Source: Chiua virens (Eukaryota; Basidiomycota; Agaricomycetes; Boletales; Boletaceae). Taken from it: a stretch of 64,000 bases of DNA. The translations under genes were made by a program, and so were the position numbers. Location of the stretch: contig JAHNUO010000006.1 in NCBI GenBank assembly GCA_019787685.1, positions 2,046,001-2,110,000 on the forward strand, written 5' to 3'. Every line of letters starts with the position of its first letter. Positions within the stretch are counted from its first letter, which is position 1. The notes beneath the pieces were generated by a model. It saw nothing but the letters and a program-made list of their open reading frames with translations. It had not been told where the DNA came from and ran no database searches. This document shows positions 1 to 10,451 of this stretch, piece after piece.

Positions 1-437
1 TTTTTGCTCGCTGATAACCGCCACTATACTTTCTATGTGTGGCGTCGGGTGTTTATGATGCATCCGATTGTGCCTTACCTGTTTATACCCGGATACCAAG
101 CTTGCGCATGGGCGTGGTGGCTGCGTGTTGGTAAGATGGATTTACTGCTATCGATGGAATTGGGAATTGACCCTGAACTTGTCAACAACCAGCTGGTGAC
201 CAGACACTATTGCAGACCCTCGTTTTGCCCCTTGCGATCATCCCAACGCTGTTTCCTACGCCGCTTTTGGAACCACGGTATTTCTTGGTTCCGTATATCC
301 TACTACGGGCACAGGTGGCAGACATGAGTTCTGTGGGGCTTTTGGTTGAAGGCTTGTGGTATGGGGTGGTAAATTTCGCGACGACCTACGTGTTTTTGTA
401 CATGGAACGCGCGGGAGTCGGTAGATTTATGTGGTGA
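1..437 (+). CDS. ALG10: ALG10 alpha-1,2-glucosyltransferase, 3' end (partial)
   Basis: This is the C-terminal part of the ER enzyme that adds the terminal alpha-1,2-glucose to the dolichol-linked oligosaccharide used for N-glycosylation. The first codons read LADNRHYTFYVWRR, a signature of the ALG10/DIE2 family. Later residues (LLEPRYFLVPYILLRAQV) match the family's C-terminal membrane region. An intron at 131-192 (GTAAGA...ACCAG) joins the frames and gives WWLRVAGDQTLLQTLVLP across the junction. The stop is TGA at 435-437. The gene continues to the left of the window, so its length and start cannot be judged. The segment shown is intact. Confidence 0.9.
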
Positions 438-500
438 CCAACAAATATACAAACACGGTTGCCACTCGACTTGAGGTTGGTTTTTCAAAATTTCAACATT

Positions 501-522
501 GACCACGACCACGACCACGACG
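501..522. repeat. GACCAC microsatellite
   Basis: Three copies of GACCAC followed by GACG lie between the ALG10 stop and the next gene. The same run occurs at 50617-50634 in another intergenic region. On the minus strand it encodes a short run of valines in a spurious open frame. Confidence 0.85.
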
Positions 523-626
523 TAGCAGACAACGCGGAATCCCACACTGTAGCTGGCTGGAACGGTCCACAGACTCTAATTCTACATACTTGGAAACATT
601 CACAGTGCAACTAGCAATTTGTCCTC

Positions 627-2747
627 ATGGCCTCCGAAGCCACCTCCAGACCTTCTCGGCCTTCCAAGCCTGCAACACGCTCCTCTTTTCGCCATTCCCT
701 TAATTTCACCTCCGTTGGCAAGGCTCTTGTCGACGTGATCAACAAGGACGTCCGCGACCGCGACGGTGCATCTAAGAAAGCCAGAGAGTCTTCCTCACGT
801 CGCCTCAGTCTCATGAGCACCACTACCACGGTCACCCACGCGACTGTTTCACAGAAATCAAAGTCCCCTACTCCCCCACATGGAAAGGAGGATAGCCCCT
901 CGTTCAAGACTATAACTCGTAGGAGACAATCCACACTCCTCAAGCATGCTCCTGTGACCACGGACGAACATGGCGTTAAATCCCCAGTACCTACTCCGTC
1001 TAGCCCTTCTAGAAGGTCTACGCTGCGTTCGAAGACCGGTTCCTCTACCATCTCGTCTGCCTTGCCAAAGTACCGGCCCAGGTCAGTGGTCGTCGAACCG
1101 ATCAAGAAGCCGCTTTCCCCTATTCGAGCAGGAACTCGGAGGCGGTTCAGTACCTCAGAAGAAGACGATTCTGAACAGCGAGATTCCCCCAAGGGCAGAG
1201 GTTCACTGAACTCCACTGCAGACAAGGTCGAGCGGCCTATTAGCCCATTGCCACATAGAGCATTGGCGGTCAAAGTCAACCTCCCCAGCCCTAGTGCACC
1301 TTCCACTCCCACCAAGTCCAGGATTGCTCAACCATCCGCAAAATCTGGTTCATCCCCTGCTCGTGCTGCATCCGTGAGACCGGCGAAAACCGTTAAAACC
1401 GCTGTAACTTCGTCCCCGTCGCGAGCTGCTGCCGCGCGACCCCCTTCCTCAGCCTCATCATGCAGCTCATCTCGCACCCAACCCTCCCCATTGAATCCGA
1501 CCTCGTTCAAGAATGCATTTGGTTTTGTTCGTTCGAAAGCAACCAATCAGAACACGAGCCCATTGAGGGGTACATCACGTCAGCCTCCAGACTCCCCACT
1601 TGCTCGTCACACACGGCAATCTCCCGTCATAAGCCTCGGAGATAATGTCAAAGATTCTCCAATGAGACCTTCGCCGAGTGACGAAGGGAACAGCGATGAG
1701 AGTGTGGAAGTCGGGGATGTCGAGTTACTTCTCGCTCCAGTAGCATCTCTCGCGGCGCCGACCCCTGCCATCCCCAGGATTCGTACAACGAAGGCTCAGT
1801 CCTCAGACTCGGAACTCCAGACCCCGTCCCGTCCACCTAGTCTCCTTCCAACTCGTGCCAGTCTGTCATATTTGTCACCACTACCATCTGAGAGCTCGCC
1901 TGCGCTGCGGCCCAGGGGGCGTGGCAATGACCAAAATCGTGGTTCGATCTTTTCCTGGGAACAAATAGCAGTGGATAGTCTCGCTCAAGAGGATATGGAG
2001 AGTAGATTGGCGGACATCGCAGCTCCTTTCACTCCAGGTGGTCAATCTCCGAACCCGAGTACCATAGGGCTGGAAGTCCCGGAGACCCCCAATTTATCTG
2101 CCTTGCCTTCCCCCTCCGGCTATGGTTCAATCTCGCAGGTTCTTCTCCCAGATGTAACCCCTTCTCCGGCAGTCCACCACTTGAATCCCATATTTGAAAC
2201 CTCGGTCGAACTTCCACCGCCAGCTGATTCAAGTACCATTATTCTCCTTCGTCTGCAAATTGCTCAGGCCGAGACTATCGCAAAAGAAAGGCTCTCGCGT
2301 TTGCAGGAACTCGAGGAGCAATTGTATGCTGCAAAGCAATATCGGATCATGGAGACGGAAGAGCTTGCCCGACAGATTTCCGTCCTCGAGCAACAACTAC
2401 GCACTAGCGTGGAGACGAGAGAGCGGGTGGACGAGGAGCGGGCTGCGTTCACAGCATCGCTCCAGAGTGAGCTGAAGCAAGCGGAAGCTCGGCGCGATCA
2501 AGTCGCACAAGCAGGCTTTGAACGAGGTCAACAAGCAGCTCGCGTGTCGTGGAATGCCATGCTTGTCAATGTGCATAATAATTGGGAAGCGGCATGTACT
2601 GCCCAGGAAGCTGTCAGCTTGTGGTCTTCGGTGAGGGACCAGGCTGATGGGGAGAGAAGTAATATGCGATCAGCTCGTCAAATGTTGAACGCCTTCATGG
2701 CTGTGCTGGATCACAGCCAGGAGCGGCTACAAGGTCTACTTGCGTAA
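627..2747 (+). CDS. Ser/Pro-rich protein with C-terminal coiled coil, function unknown
   Basis: A single uninterrupted frame encodes 706 residues from ATG at 627. Roughly residues 1-530 are low complexity, rich in Ser, Pro, Arg and Thr with many SP/TP dipeptides, which suggests a disordered and possibly CDK-phosphorylated region. Residues of about 535-640 are rich in Glu, Gln, Leu and Arg in heptad-like spacing (ERLSRLQELEEQLYAAKQY), a likely coiled coil. No catalytic domain, signal peptide or membrane segment is visible. The architecture would fit a cytoskeletal or cell-cycle scaffold, but that is inference. It is convergent with SPC7. No intron is needed, which is unusual in this window. 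Confidence 0.75.
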   Translation: MASEATSRPSRPSKPATRSSFRHSLNFTSVGKALVDVINKDVRDRDGASKKARESSSRRLSLMSTTTTVTHATVSQKSKSPTPPHGKEDSPSFKTITRRRQSTLLKHAPVTTDEHGVKSPVPTPSSPSRRSTLRSKTGSSTISSALPKYRPRSVVVEPIKKPLSPIRAGTRRRFSTSEEDDSEQRDSPKGRGSLNSTADKVERPISPLPHRALAVKVNLPSPSAPSTPTKSRIAQPSAKSGSSPARAASVRPAKTVKTAVTSSPSRAAAARPPSSASSCSSSRTQPSPLNPTSFKNAFGFVRSKATNQNTSPLRGTSRQPPDSPLARHTRQSPVISLGDNVKDSPMRPSPSDEGNSDESVEVGDVELLLAPVASLAAPTPAIPRIRTTKAQSSDSELQTPSRPPSLLPTRASLSYLSPLPSESSPALRPRGRGNDQNRGSIFSWEQIAVDSLAQEDMESRLADIAAPFTPGGQSPNPSTIGLEVPETPNLSALPSPSGYGSISQVLLPDVTPSPAVHHLNPIFETSVELPPPADSSTIILLRLQIAQAETIAKERLSRLQELEEQLYAAKQYRIMETEELARQISVLEQQLRTSVETRERVDEERAAFTASLQSELKQAEARRDQVAQAGFERGQQAARVSWNAMLVNVHNNWEAACTAQEAVSLWSSVRDQADGERSNMRSARQMLNAFMAVLDHSQERLQGLLA

Positions 2748-2982
2748 TTCATGTAGGTCTGGATATGAAACACTTGAAAAAGACTTGTCTTATGCGTTTC
2801 ACAGGTCACATCTACGACTCACCTATGTCCTTGGATCTAGGAGATACTCAACCTTACAATGTCCAATTTCATGTTTCGTCATGCCATTTTCTATTCATGT
2901 CTTCTGTAATGCCATTGTACATACCACTATACCGAATCGGGTTACAAATCTTGATCATTAGTTGAAACAATATCGTTTGATC

Positions 2983-5900
2983 TTATGCAAAACATTCTAT
3001 GGCTTCCATACAGACATCCAGTAGACACCCATGATCACTGACTGGTGTAGCCTGTTGCATGCGGCCCATCACAGCTTTCAGGATAGTATCTCGACTAGGA
3101 GGAATTGAGTATATGCGCATAAAAAGCCTGCAGACGTGCTTACTCGACGGGTCCATATGCTACCCTCACATCACAACGCATTGATTCGATCAACATAGGC
3201 CACGAAGAAAACATGGGAGTATCAAATATAAATAATATCAGCACCTTGGCTTTGAACCTGGGAAACAAGACAATCGCGCTAGCGGAAAAACCAGAAGCTG
3301 TCTCTTCGATCGAGAGGGGGAACCTGATAGATAAGAGTTTCAGTTGAGCCTGCAGCTGCGCGCAAGACGACCAGTAGTCGCCGAGTCGTTGGATGATCTG
3401 TCGGACGACGATCAGCAGGGCGGGGTCAAACGTCCGCTGAGATTCTCACCTGACGAATACTTTGGCCCTCGTCTCCAGTGACGAGCTGCTTTGCTGTTCG
3501 CAGTATCAATGCGCTAAGGACTGGGGAGACTTCTTTGGTCTTGGTCTTGATGTCCTCCGTCCGACTAATTTGTATCTGTGCACAGACTGGGCGAAAGTTT
3601 ATGCAGGGAATGGATACATTATACGTCGACGCAAAAATAAATTCAGATAGATCCGGTTGAACCTTGATTGCCCTCCACATATGCAAGCTTTGAAGGGCCT
3701 CCAACTCATCTGTTCGGTGACTGAGCATCCCGCCAATGATTTGTACGTCAAACCTACCTTTGAGGTGGAAAATTTCTGCGCGTGTACTGTTTTTCTGTAT
3801 ATGAATGCGTCGTTCGGCGTCTTCTACTACAGCCATGACCCCCTTCTTCTGCGATCGGACTTCATGGAACTTCTCGTGAAGGCGATCGAGCTTCGTTTGA
3901 GCTTCTTTGACATCGGCGTGGTATGTATCCAATTCCGCACTAGAGCTCTGTGAAGATGGCTATCATAGTCCAGGACAGAACGACACGCACCTTTGCTCGG
4001 CAAGAGTAGCTTTCAGCTCATTCAAGTAATTTCGGTCGCACCTTTCGAGCTCTGCTACTTCGGCTTTCTCTCGCTCAAGTTCCGCCATGAGTTCATCGTA
4101 CTCCTGCTGTAACGCGGGAACTATGTCTTGAGCCTGTCGTATGATTCCCTCGAGTGTTTTGGCATCCTGACAAAGCATCATAAGTAACGCTCTTGGGCGA
4201 TAGAACTTGCGTGACCCACCGTTTCTAGGTTTTTGAACCCTTCATTCGTCTTCTGGTACAACTGCTCGACCCACTGGGCCTTCCAGTCATACCACTCTGA
4301 CTTGGCCTGCGCATGGTTGTGTACCTTGATCAGTTTAAGCTGGTGCAACAGCTCTGCCTGCCCGCTCTCATCGGTACTGACAAACTCCTGAAAAAGTGGA
4401 GGTGTCGCTTTCTGAGCTTCCTCGCCTGCTTCCTTATGGATTTCCTTGAATCCGCTCGACCCAGGTTTGCAAGTCTTTACTGACATGACTGTAGAGCTCA
4501 AGTTGAGGAACGTTGACAGCCATCGCAACCACATATTCTGCAAGTGGTATTTGCGCCTCCATAGACGCCCTCCGTGAAGGACGCAGAACAGAGGGGTTGA
4601 CAACCGACCGTCGAGGTGCAGCGATATCGTCCATGAACCGAATGCCTGTCATCTCAAAGAACTGCTCGATGGATATCCTGGGACCTTGGGAATCCTCTAC
4701 GCCTTCCTCTTCTACTTCACTTCTCTGTTGCACGTCGTTGTCATGATCGGGTTGGGTATTCTGATCATCTAATGTGTGCGCTGAGCTTTTGCGACGCAGG
4801 AATGCGAGATTGGGTATGTCTCCAAGTGGAGTGGGTAGCTCAGAATACTGCTCTCGCCCTTCAGGGTCGTCGAAGCTTGTGAGCGAGGCCGGCTGACCGG
4901 TAGATTTCCTCGTGGGTGAGATAGTTGTGGTCGTCGGTGGGTTGGGAAACACATTCCCTAGACTCTTCCTCTGAGCAGAATAGCCTGGTGGCCATCGAAC
5001 ACCAACCGAGGGACGCTTGCTTGGTCCGGTCTCACCGTGAAAGGATGCTAACTGGAGAGGCGAATCCTTGGATGGTGACATCAGAACTCGGACGGCACCA
5101 GTACCGCGCCCTGGTGTGATAGACAGTCTTTCTGCGGGCCGCTTCCCAGGACTTGGATCCGGGGTGTCCAAGGCATCATTCGGTTGCTTCCGAGAAGGGC
5201 GGGCAACAGGGGGAGCGAATGCTGCAGTGAATTTTTTCAGCGACTGAGGTGCTTTGGCAGGAGAAGTCGAACGGGAACGGGCAGGGGATGCCGGGAAGCG
5301 AGGTTTGGGGTTGAAAGTGAAGTTCAGTGGTTCGGGGATAGATGTAGTTAGTGAAGAGGTTGCGGGTACAGACTGGGCTTCTGACGCGGTAGGTTGGGGT
5401 GCACTGAAAACGGGAGGCCTGTCTGGGGATGATACTGGCTCCGTTGGATTTGGGGTGGAACCAGTAGGGTAATCATCAGGTGGTACTTCTGGGTACAGGC
5501 TTCCAGGATCGGTAGAAGGGACAGTAGGTGGGGGTTCGGGAATCGATGATTGTTCTTGCGAACCGGTGAATGGAGCGGAGGGACGTGATTCAGGTACTGC
5601 TTGGTTGATTGCCTCCTCCCTCGACTGCTCTTGACTGCTGAAGACTGAAGTCATCGTCGAATCTGCACTCGGTCCGAGACTGACACGCCTCATGAGTTGG
5701 GTGACGTTAACAGTCTGGTTACGTTCTTCGCCATCGCCAACATCCTCGTCTATGAAGCTGTCTTCGGTGCTTGTGAAGCTATTCTCCACCCCCTCTCCGC
5801 CGCCAACATCACCCAGGCCAAAGGAAGCCCGAGCAGCCTGTAGCCTCGAGACAGCGTCAGTCAATTCCATTTCCTGAATGCCACCACCACCACCACCACC

Positions 5901-6896
5901 ACCATCAACTCCGTCATCATCCGAAGATGGGATATACGGCGTACTTCCTGAGTGCGTAGCAGAACGAAGGGCCAACCACGCTTCGCTAGGTGGCTCGGGC
6001 GGACGAATGAGGGGAACTGTAAACTCCATGGGCTGCGATACATCGCCTTCTGAAGCGAAGGACTGTGACTGTGCCGAATCCTCTTCAACGTAAGATACCT
6101 CGTTAGATACATCATCGTGAACATTGCCAGGTGACTGTGATATAGCAAGATTCGCAAGCGGTCGCCGAGAAACGCCAAAGGATAGTGAACGGTTCCTGAC
6201 AATGTTTCGGGGGATGACCTCCGTCACGTCCATGTCATCACCGCCAGATGGACCATCCCAGTCATTGAACTCGTCGTCAATGGTAGCCTCATTACCAGTC
6301 CTGAGAAACGCAGATGGGGAGAAGCCAGTATCGTCCGTGTCCATTTCCATCGACTCTTCGCCACCCCCCTCGCTAAAGGCTATTGAGTGGCGAGCAGAAC
6401 TGCGGCGACGAGATCTCGGTGCATCCGGATATGCATTCTCGTCATTTGTGGCGCGGGGAGTGTCAGGTTCTGGCTCGGCAGCAGGCGATGACTGGGGTGA
6501 AGTTGTGCTGTTCGTGTTCTGTTCCGATACTTCGAAGAGGCGAACGTGGGCATGATTGGCGAAACTGACGCGCCTGCCTAATGATTTGCGAGTCGCGTTG
6601 TCGTCACGATAGTCGCGAGTAATGTCCATGGATTGCGTTGCGTCGTCATTGTCATCGATCACATTGACTGCCGCCTTGAGAATGCTCTTTCTTGGAGCCT
6701 GAACGAAGTTAGGTGGTAATAGGAACACAAAGGATAAGAACGCACAAGAGATCGACGGGCTTTGGCTGCTGGGCTGAGGCGGCCATCGCCAGGAGCAACG
6801 GAATGAGCGCGACGTCTGTATCCAGGACTGGGCTTCACTACTGTTGGCGACAGCGAACGAATTCCGTCGTCCAGTCGAGTTGCGTTTGACTGTCAT
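2983..6896 (-). CDS. SPC7: Kinetochore scaffold Spc7/KNL1 (two apparent frame breaks)
   Basis: Outer-kinetochore scaffold of the KMN network, which recruits Bub1-Bub3 and PP1. Exons inferred from splice sites: 6746-6896, 4220-6698, 3991-4166, 3758-3945, 3450-3709, 3144-3397, 2983-3094. Near the N-terminus are an SILK motif (APRKSILK) and an RVSF motif, both PP1-docking sites. MELT-like motifs follow: SMDITR, DMDVTE, PMEFTV and EMELTD. The Spc7 domain starts at SIEQFFEMTGIRFMDDI, then a coiled coil and a C-terminal RWD-type region ending near TPVSDHGCLLDVCMEA. A CAC run at 5881-5903 encodes polyglycine. Exons 6746-6896 (151 bases) and 4220-6698 (2479 bases) each carry one base too many for their phase-0 borders. 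The breaks map near 6822-6827 and 4441-4443. Removing both gives about 1205 residues. Confidence 0.9.
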
Positions 6897-6997
6897 CGGT
6901 AAAGTTCAATAGACATTGGATTCGAGTCGATGCAAGTTCGACAATAACAAGGTCACGTGACATTCATAGACGCGTCTCATCACATGACGTGTTACCC

Positions 6998-9900
6998 TTA
7001 AGTTAATCTTCCCATCCGTCTCACATTCTTCCTCAGAGATCTGCGTTCCATCGCACCAACTACTTCTTCCACTTCTTCCTCCGTGACTACGTTCTTCTTT
7101 CCTAGCTGCCTGAAATGCCGTTGAGATCTTTGTACACTCCGCCCTTGGCCTCGCGTACCTCTTTTTCTTCTTCATCGAGTCCACCTCTCCTGGTCCTTCG
7201 GATTCTGCAGCTTCCTGGTGGGCCTTTTTGTTTGGAAGGATGACGATAGATTCGTCAGCCAATGTATCATCTTCTATCGAAAGGCCCTGTATTTCCCGTC
7301 CCAGCTTGGATACCGACCTAATCGACTTCTTGTTTGTACTTCCTTTCGAAGCTTTGTCGCCGGTTGATCTCTTGCGGTGGTTATTGGCGTTTTTGACGGT
7401 CTTCCTGGGAACATAATCATCCGAAGCATCGTCGTCGCTCGAAATCTCTGAATCCTCTGCCTGGTCTTCGCCTTCATCTTCCGAGACGTCCGTGTTGTGG
7501 GAGTCTGGGACGATAGCATTTGCATTGTCGTTCGCCTTCCCAGGTAGTGATGTCTTCGGCTGTACACTGCCATATTCCATGGTTTTTGTAACTGCAGTAT
7601 TATTACCCTTTCCCGAGAGTGGAGAGGAAGGTATCTCCGACTTGGCATATGTTTCGTGTTCCTGGGCAGAGTCTTCCTCGCATTCCGACTGAATTGATTT
7701 AGACTGATGCTCCCTCCAAGAATTACGAGCAACCTACGTCTCCAACAATATCTTCAATCTCACTCTCTGAATTCGATGCCACGGGTGGCTTCTTGTCGTC
7801 CCAAGTAACCCAGCCCGGTGTAGCATATCGATTTTTGCATCGGTTTTCCGTTCATTGTGTTCAACCTTCTTGCTTGTGAGTAGCACACATTCTGTAATTG
7901 TTATGTTCACGTACCTCACTCATGAGCCTTACCGCGTATGTTCTTTCAACAGCACGCATCCTTTCTTCCATCTCTTCCATCACCTCCTCCCTGGTTTCCG
8001 CCTCCACTATCGCGCACCTCATTTCTGCCTCATAAAGCTGAAGAGGCCGTTATAGATCACATCGATGAATTCAACCCCGTGCATACCTTTAAACGTAGGC
8101 CCTCGATTTCGTCGAACAATGCATCCACCAGTGGATTTATTGGGTCTTCATCACTACCTTGATCGTCGTTTACGTCTTCGTCCTCTGGGGGATATGTTGG
8201 AATCAGCTACCGGAAAGCCGCACATCTTCCTCCTACCTTCAAGCACCTCGAGATGTGCCTCACTGAGCTTCTTTTCTGGCCCTACGCTGGAAATTGTCAC
8301 CTTCCGCGTAATGGCACGTGGAAGTCCTGAAGGTTTGGGAGTGGAGCCGGGTTTGGAAGGACTACCGTGCACCCGGGGTACGGGAGCATTGTTCACTACC
8401 GTCGAGATCTCTCTTGCGAGCGCAGAGAATTTCATGACATGGGAATTTTCGTCAAACCCAGTGTCATATGGATTAACATTCACAATCATGGTCTAAGAGA
8501 GACGGAAGATCAGAAACTGTGTAGATTGCAAACAAGCGACATACGACTCTGCCGTCACCAGCAAAATAATCCATGAGGATCTCGGTCAATTTGCTGTGTC
8601 GGAAAGGTACCACAGCTAATCCTCGTTTTACATCTCTGGTATCACTTTGGCCTGGGTTGGCGAGACTTTGAGCCAAGCGTCTTTGGTTGGACCTCATAAC
8701 CTATAAGCATGGTCAAGGTATAATCTTATAGAGGCATTTTCGTTTACCTCCATGCACTGGCCCAGGACCATGAGTGACTTGTTGATGTTACCCGCCTCCT
8801 TGAGTCGGTCACCGGTAGTCTGAGTATGCTTCGTCCGTTCTGACCCAGCCAAATCGACGAGGGTAAGTCGTGATATTTGTACTGAAGTAGGGTCCTGATG
8901 CAAACTGAGCTAACACTGATCACCAAGCCAGACAGAGGCCTACGTCTCGGTCACCACGGTGATTTCTTAGCACCTTTATGGTGATCAGGCTGTGACTCCG
9001 ACTGCTTTGACTGTTGGCAAGCGTCCCGAACACACGCCTATGGAGCTGCCCAAGTTTGACGAGAGCCTTCGCTTGCATAGCGCTGGTAACGCGAAGCTGC
9101 TTCAATCCAGAGATATACCTTCCTAAATTTCCAGCTGCACCGTCATCTATTGCGTCATGTGCGGGCGAAGGCTTCACTGCGAGCGCCTTTCTGGTCACAA
9201 GAACCCCATTTGTACCTTGCCCAGCGAGGGTTGGCGCGCTACGTGGAGCACCTGAAGTTTCATTTTCATGATTATCGCTAACCGAAGCAAGGAGATCGTA
9301 AACCTTCTCGTTGTATACTTCGACGTAAGAAATCCAGACGGAATATTCGTAGTTGCGATCGAGTTTGATTACCGTCGAATCAGCAGGGAGTGAAGATGTA
9401 TCTGAAGACGCCATATGCTCAGCCAAAACTTCGGCCAGGGCTGGTTCACTTGAAACGCCAATGTCAATAGAAGGAAGTGTGAAATCTGATGGGTCAGCCT
9501 CTTCCACACCGTAGAGTCGGGCAGGTCGATACTGTAGCCATATCGTTAATTGGTTCATCCCCGTCAAGTCCTCACACTCACGCGTCCGTCACATTGTAAA
9601 CCTTCGATACTGTTGAATATTACATCTAGTGTCCTTGGCAGAATTCCGCCGGAGTCAGACTGGTTTCCACCCTGGATGGTGTAGGTTTTTCCCGAGTTGG
9701 TCACCCCATATGCGAAAAGAAGGCTATTCTGCCCATCCAGCAGGTCCTGAACAAGTGGAAGTGTCGTTTTCGCGAAAAAGTCGGCTTGCTGAGTCAACGG
9801 AAGGAAAACGTGAGAGAATTTGTAAATCGAGGAAGGGGAGGTGGATGATGCTCTATAATATGCCCCGGAGCGACCGTCGTTGGATGGATCGGTCATCCTC

Positions 9901-10330
9901 ACCGCGGTGTCTGACAATGGATCCAGGTAGGGCATGGTGGCAGGCTCATCGTCACCTAGATAAGGTCTTATTCGGAGATACGCCTGTTCAAAGGTGAATT
10001 GGATACTGTCCGCGCGAGATTACAAGCTTCTGTACGTACCATGATTGGTTCTTGATCTGCTACGGGTGACTTTGTGACCGTTGGCTTTCCGGCTCTCTTG
10101 GGTGCGGTTTGCTTTCCATCGGGTGAGTTGGATCTGTTTGTGACGGGCTTCCTGGTGACTACTGTCTTTGTTGCAGGGCCACCTGTTACTGCGCCGGAAG
10201 TTGATCTCGTCGAAGCCTTGGCCTTGATCGCTTTGATCGCAGGAGGTGGACTCGGCGACGGAGCAGAAGGTGTCTTGGTTCGTGTTGAAGCACGAGTAGC
10301 AGCTGTAGCTGCCTTTGCGCGGGACGCCAT
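6998..10330 (-). CDS. Kinesin-6 family motor (two apparent frame breaks)
   Basis: Microtubule motor of the KIF20/KIF23/Klp9 type, expected at the spindle midzone. Exons: 10040-10330, 9582-9983, 8944-9531, 8748-8894, 8545-8700, 8087-8492, 7915-8037, 7738-7865, 7159-7688, 6998-7109. A basic Ser/Pro-rich N-terminus precedes the motor ([14 protein letters not shown]). The P-loop is [10 protein letters not shown], typical of kinesin-6, switch I is [10 protein letters not shown] and switch II is DLAGSER. A long insert between P-loop and switch I (residues with [13 protein letters not shown]) is also a kinesin-6 trait. The tail has an acidic/coiled-coil stretch and ends [10 protein letters not shown]. 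Exon 8087-8492 (406 bases) has one base too many, in a G run at 8187-8191. Exon 7738-7865 (128 bases) has one too few, near 7815-7835. It lies 101 bases upstream of SPC7. Confidence 0.87.
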
Positions 10331-10451
10331 GGTGATAATGCGAATGCAACAAGGCAGACTAAAGACACGCGTTTACGACGCGTCGTATCACGTGATTGAT
10401 TGATCTTATCTTTCGACTTAACGTGCAGGATTCGAGTTGAAGGTGACTACC

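Noticed and set aside
303..545. Minus-strand frame with a valine run
   Set aside because: Produced by reading the GACCAC microsatellite on the opposite strand; overlaps ALG10.
611..1315. Long minus-strand open frame opposite the Ser/Pro-rich gene
   Set aside because: It is the antisense shadow of the 627-2747 coding frame, driven by codon bias; no family signature.
4430..4500. Intron GTAAAG...AAG or GTAAAG...AAATCCATAAG in SPC7 as an alternative to a frame break
   Set aside because: The short one is only 36 bases and the longer one leaves the wrong frame; both delete conserved domain residues.
5692..6555. Several plus-strand frames of 60-140 codons over SPC7
   Set aside because: Antisense shadows of the large SPC7 exon.
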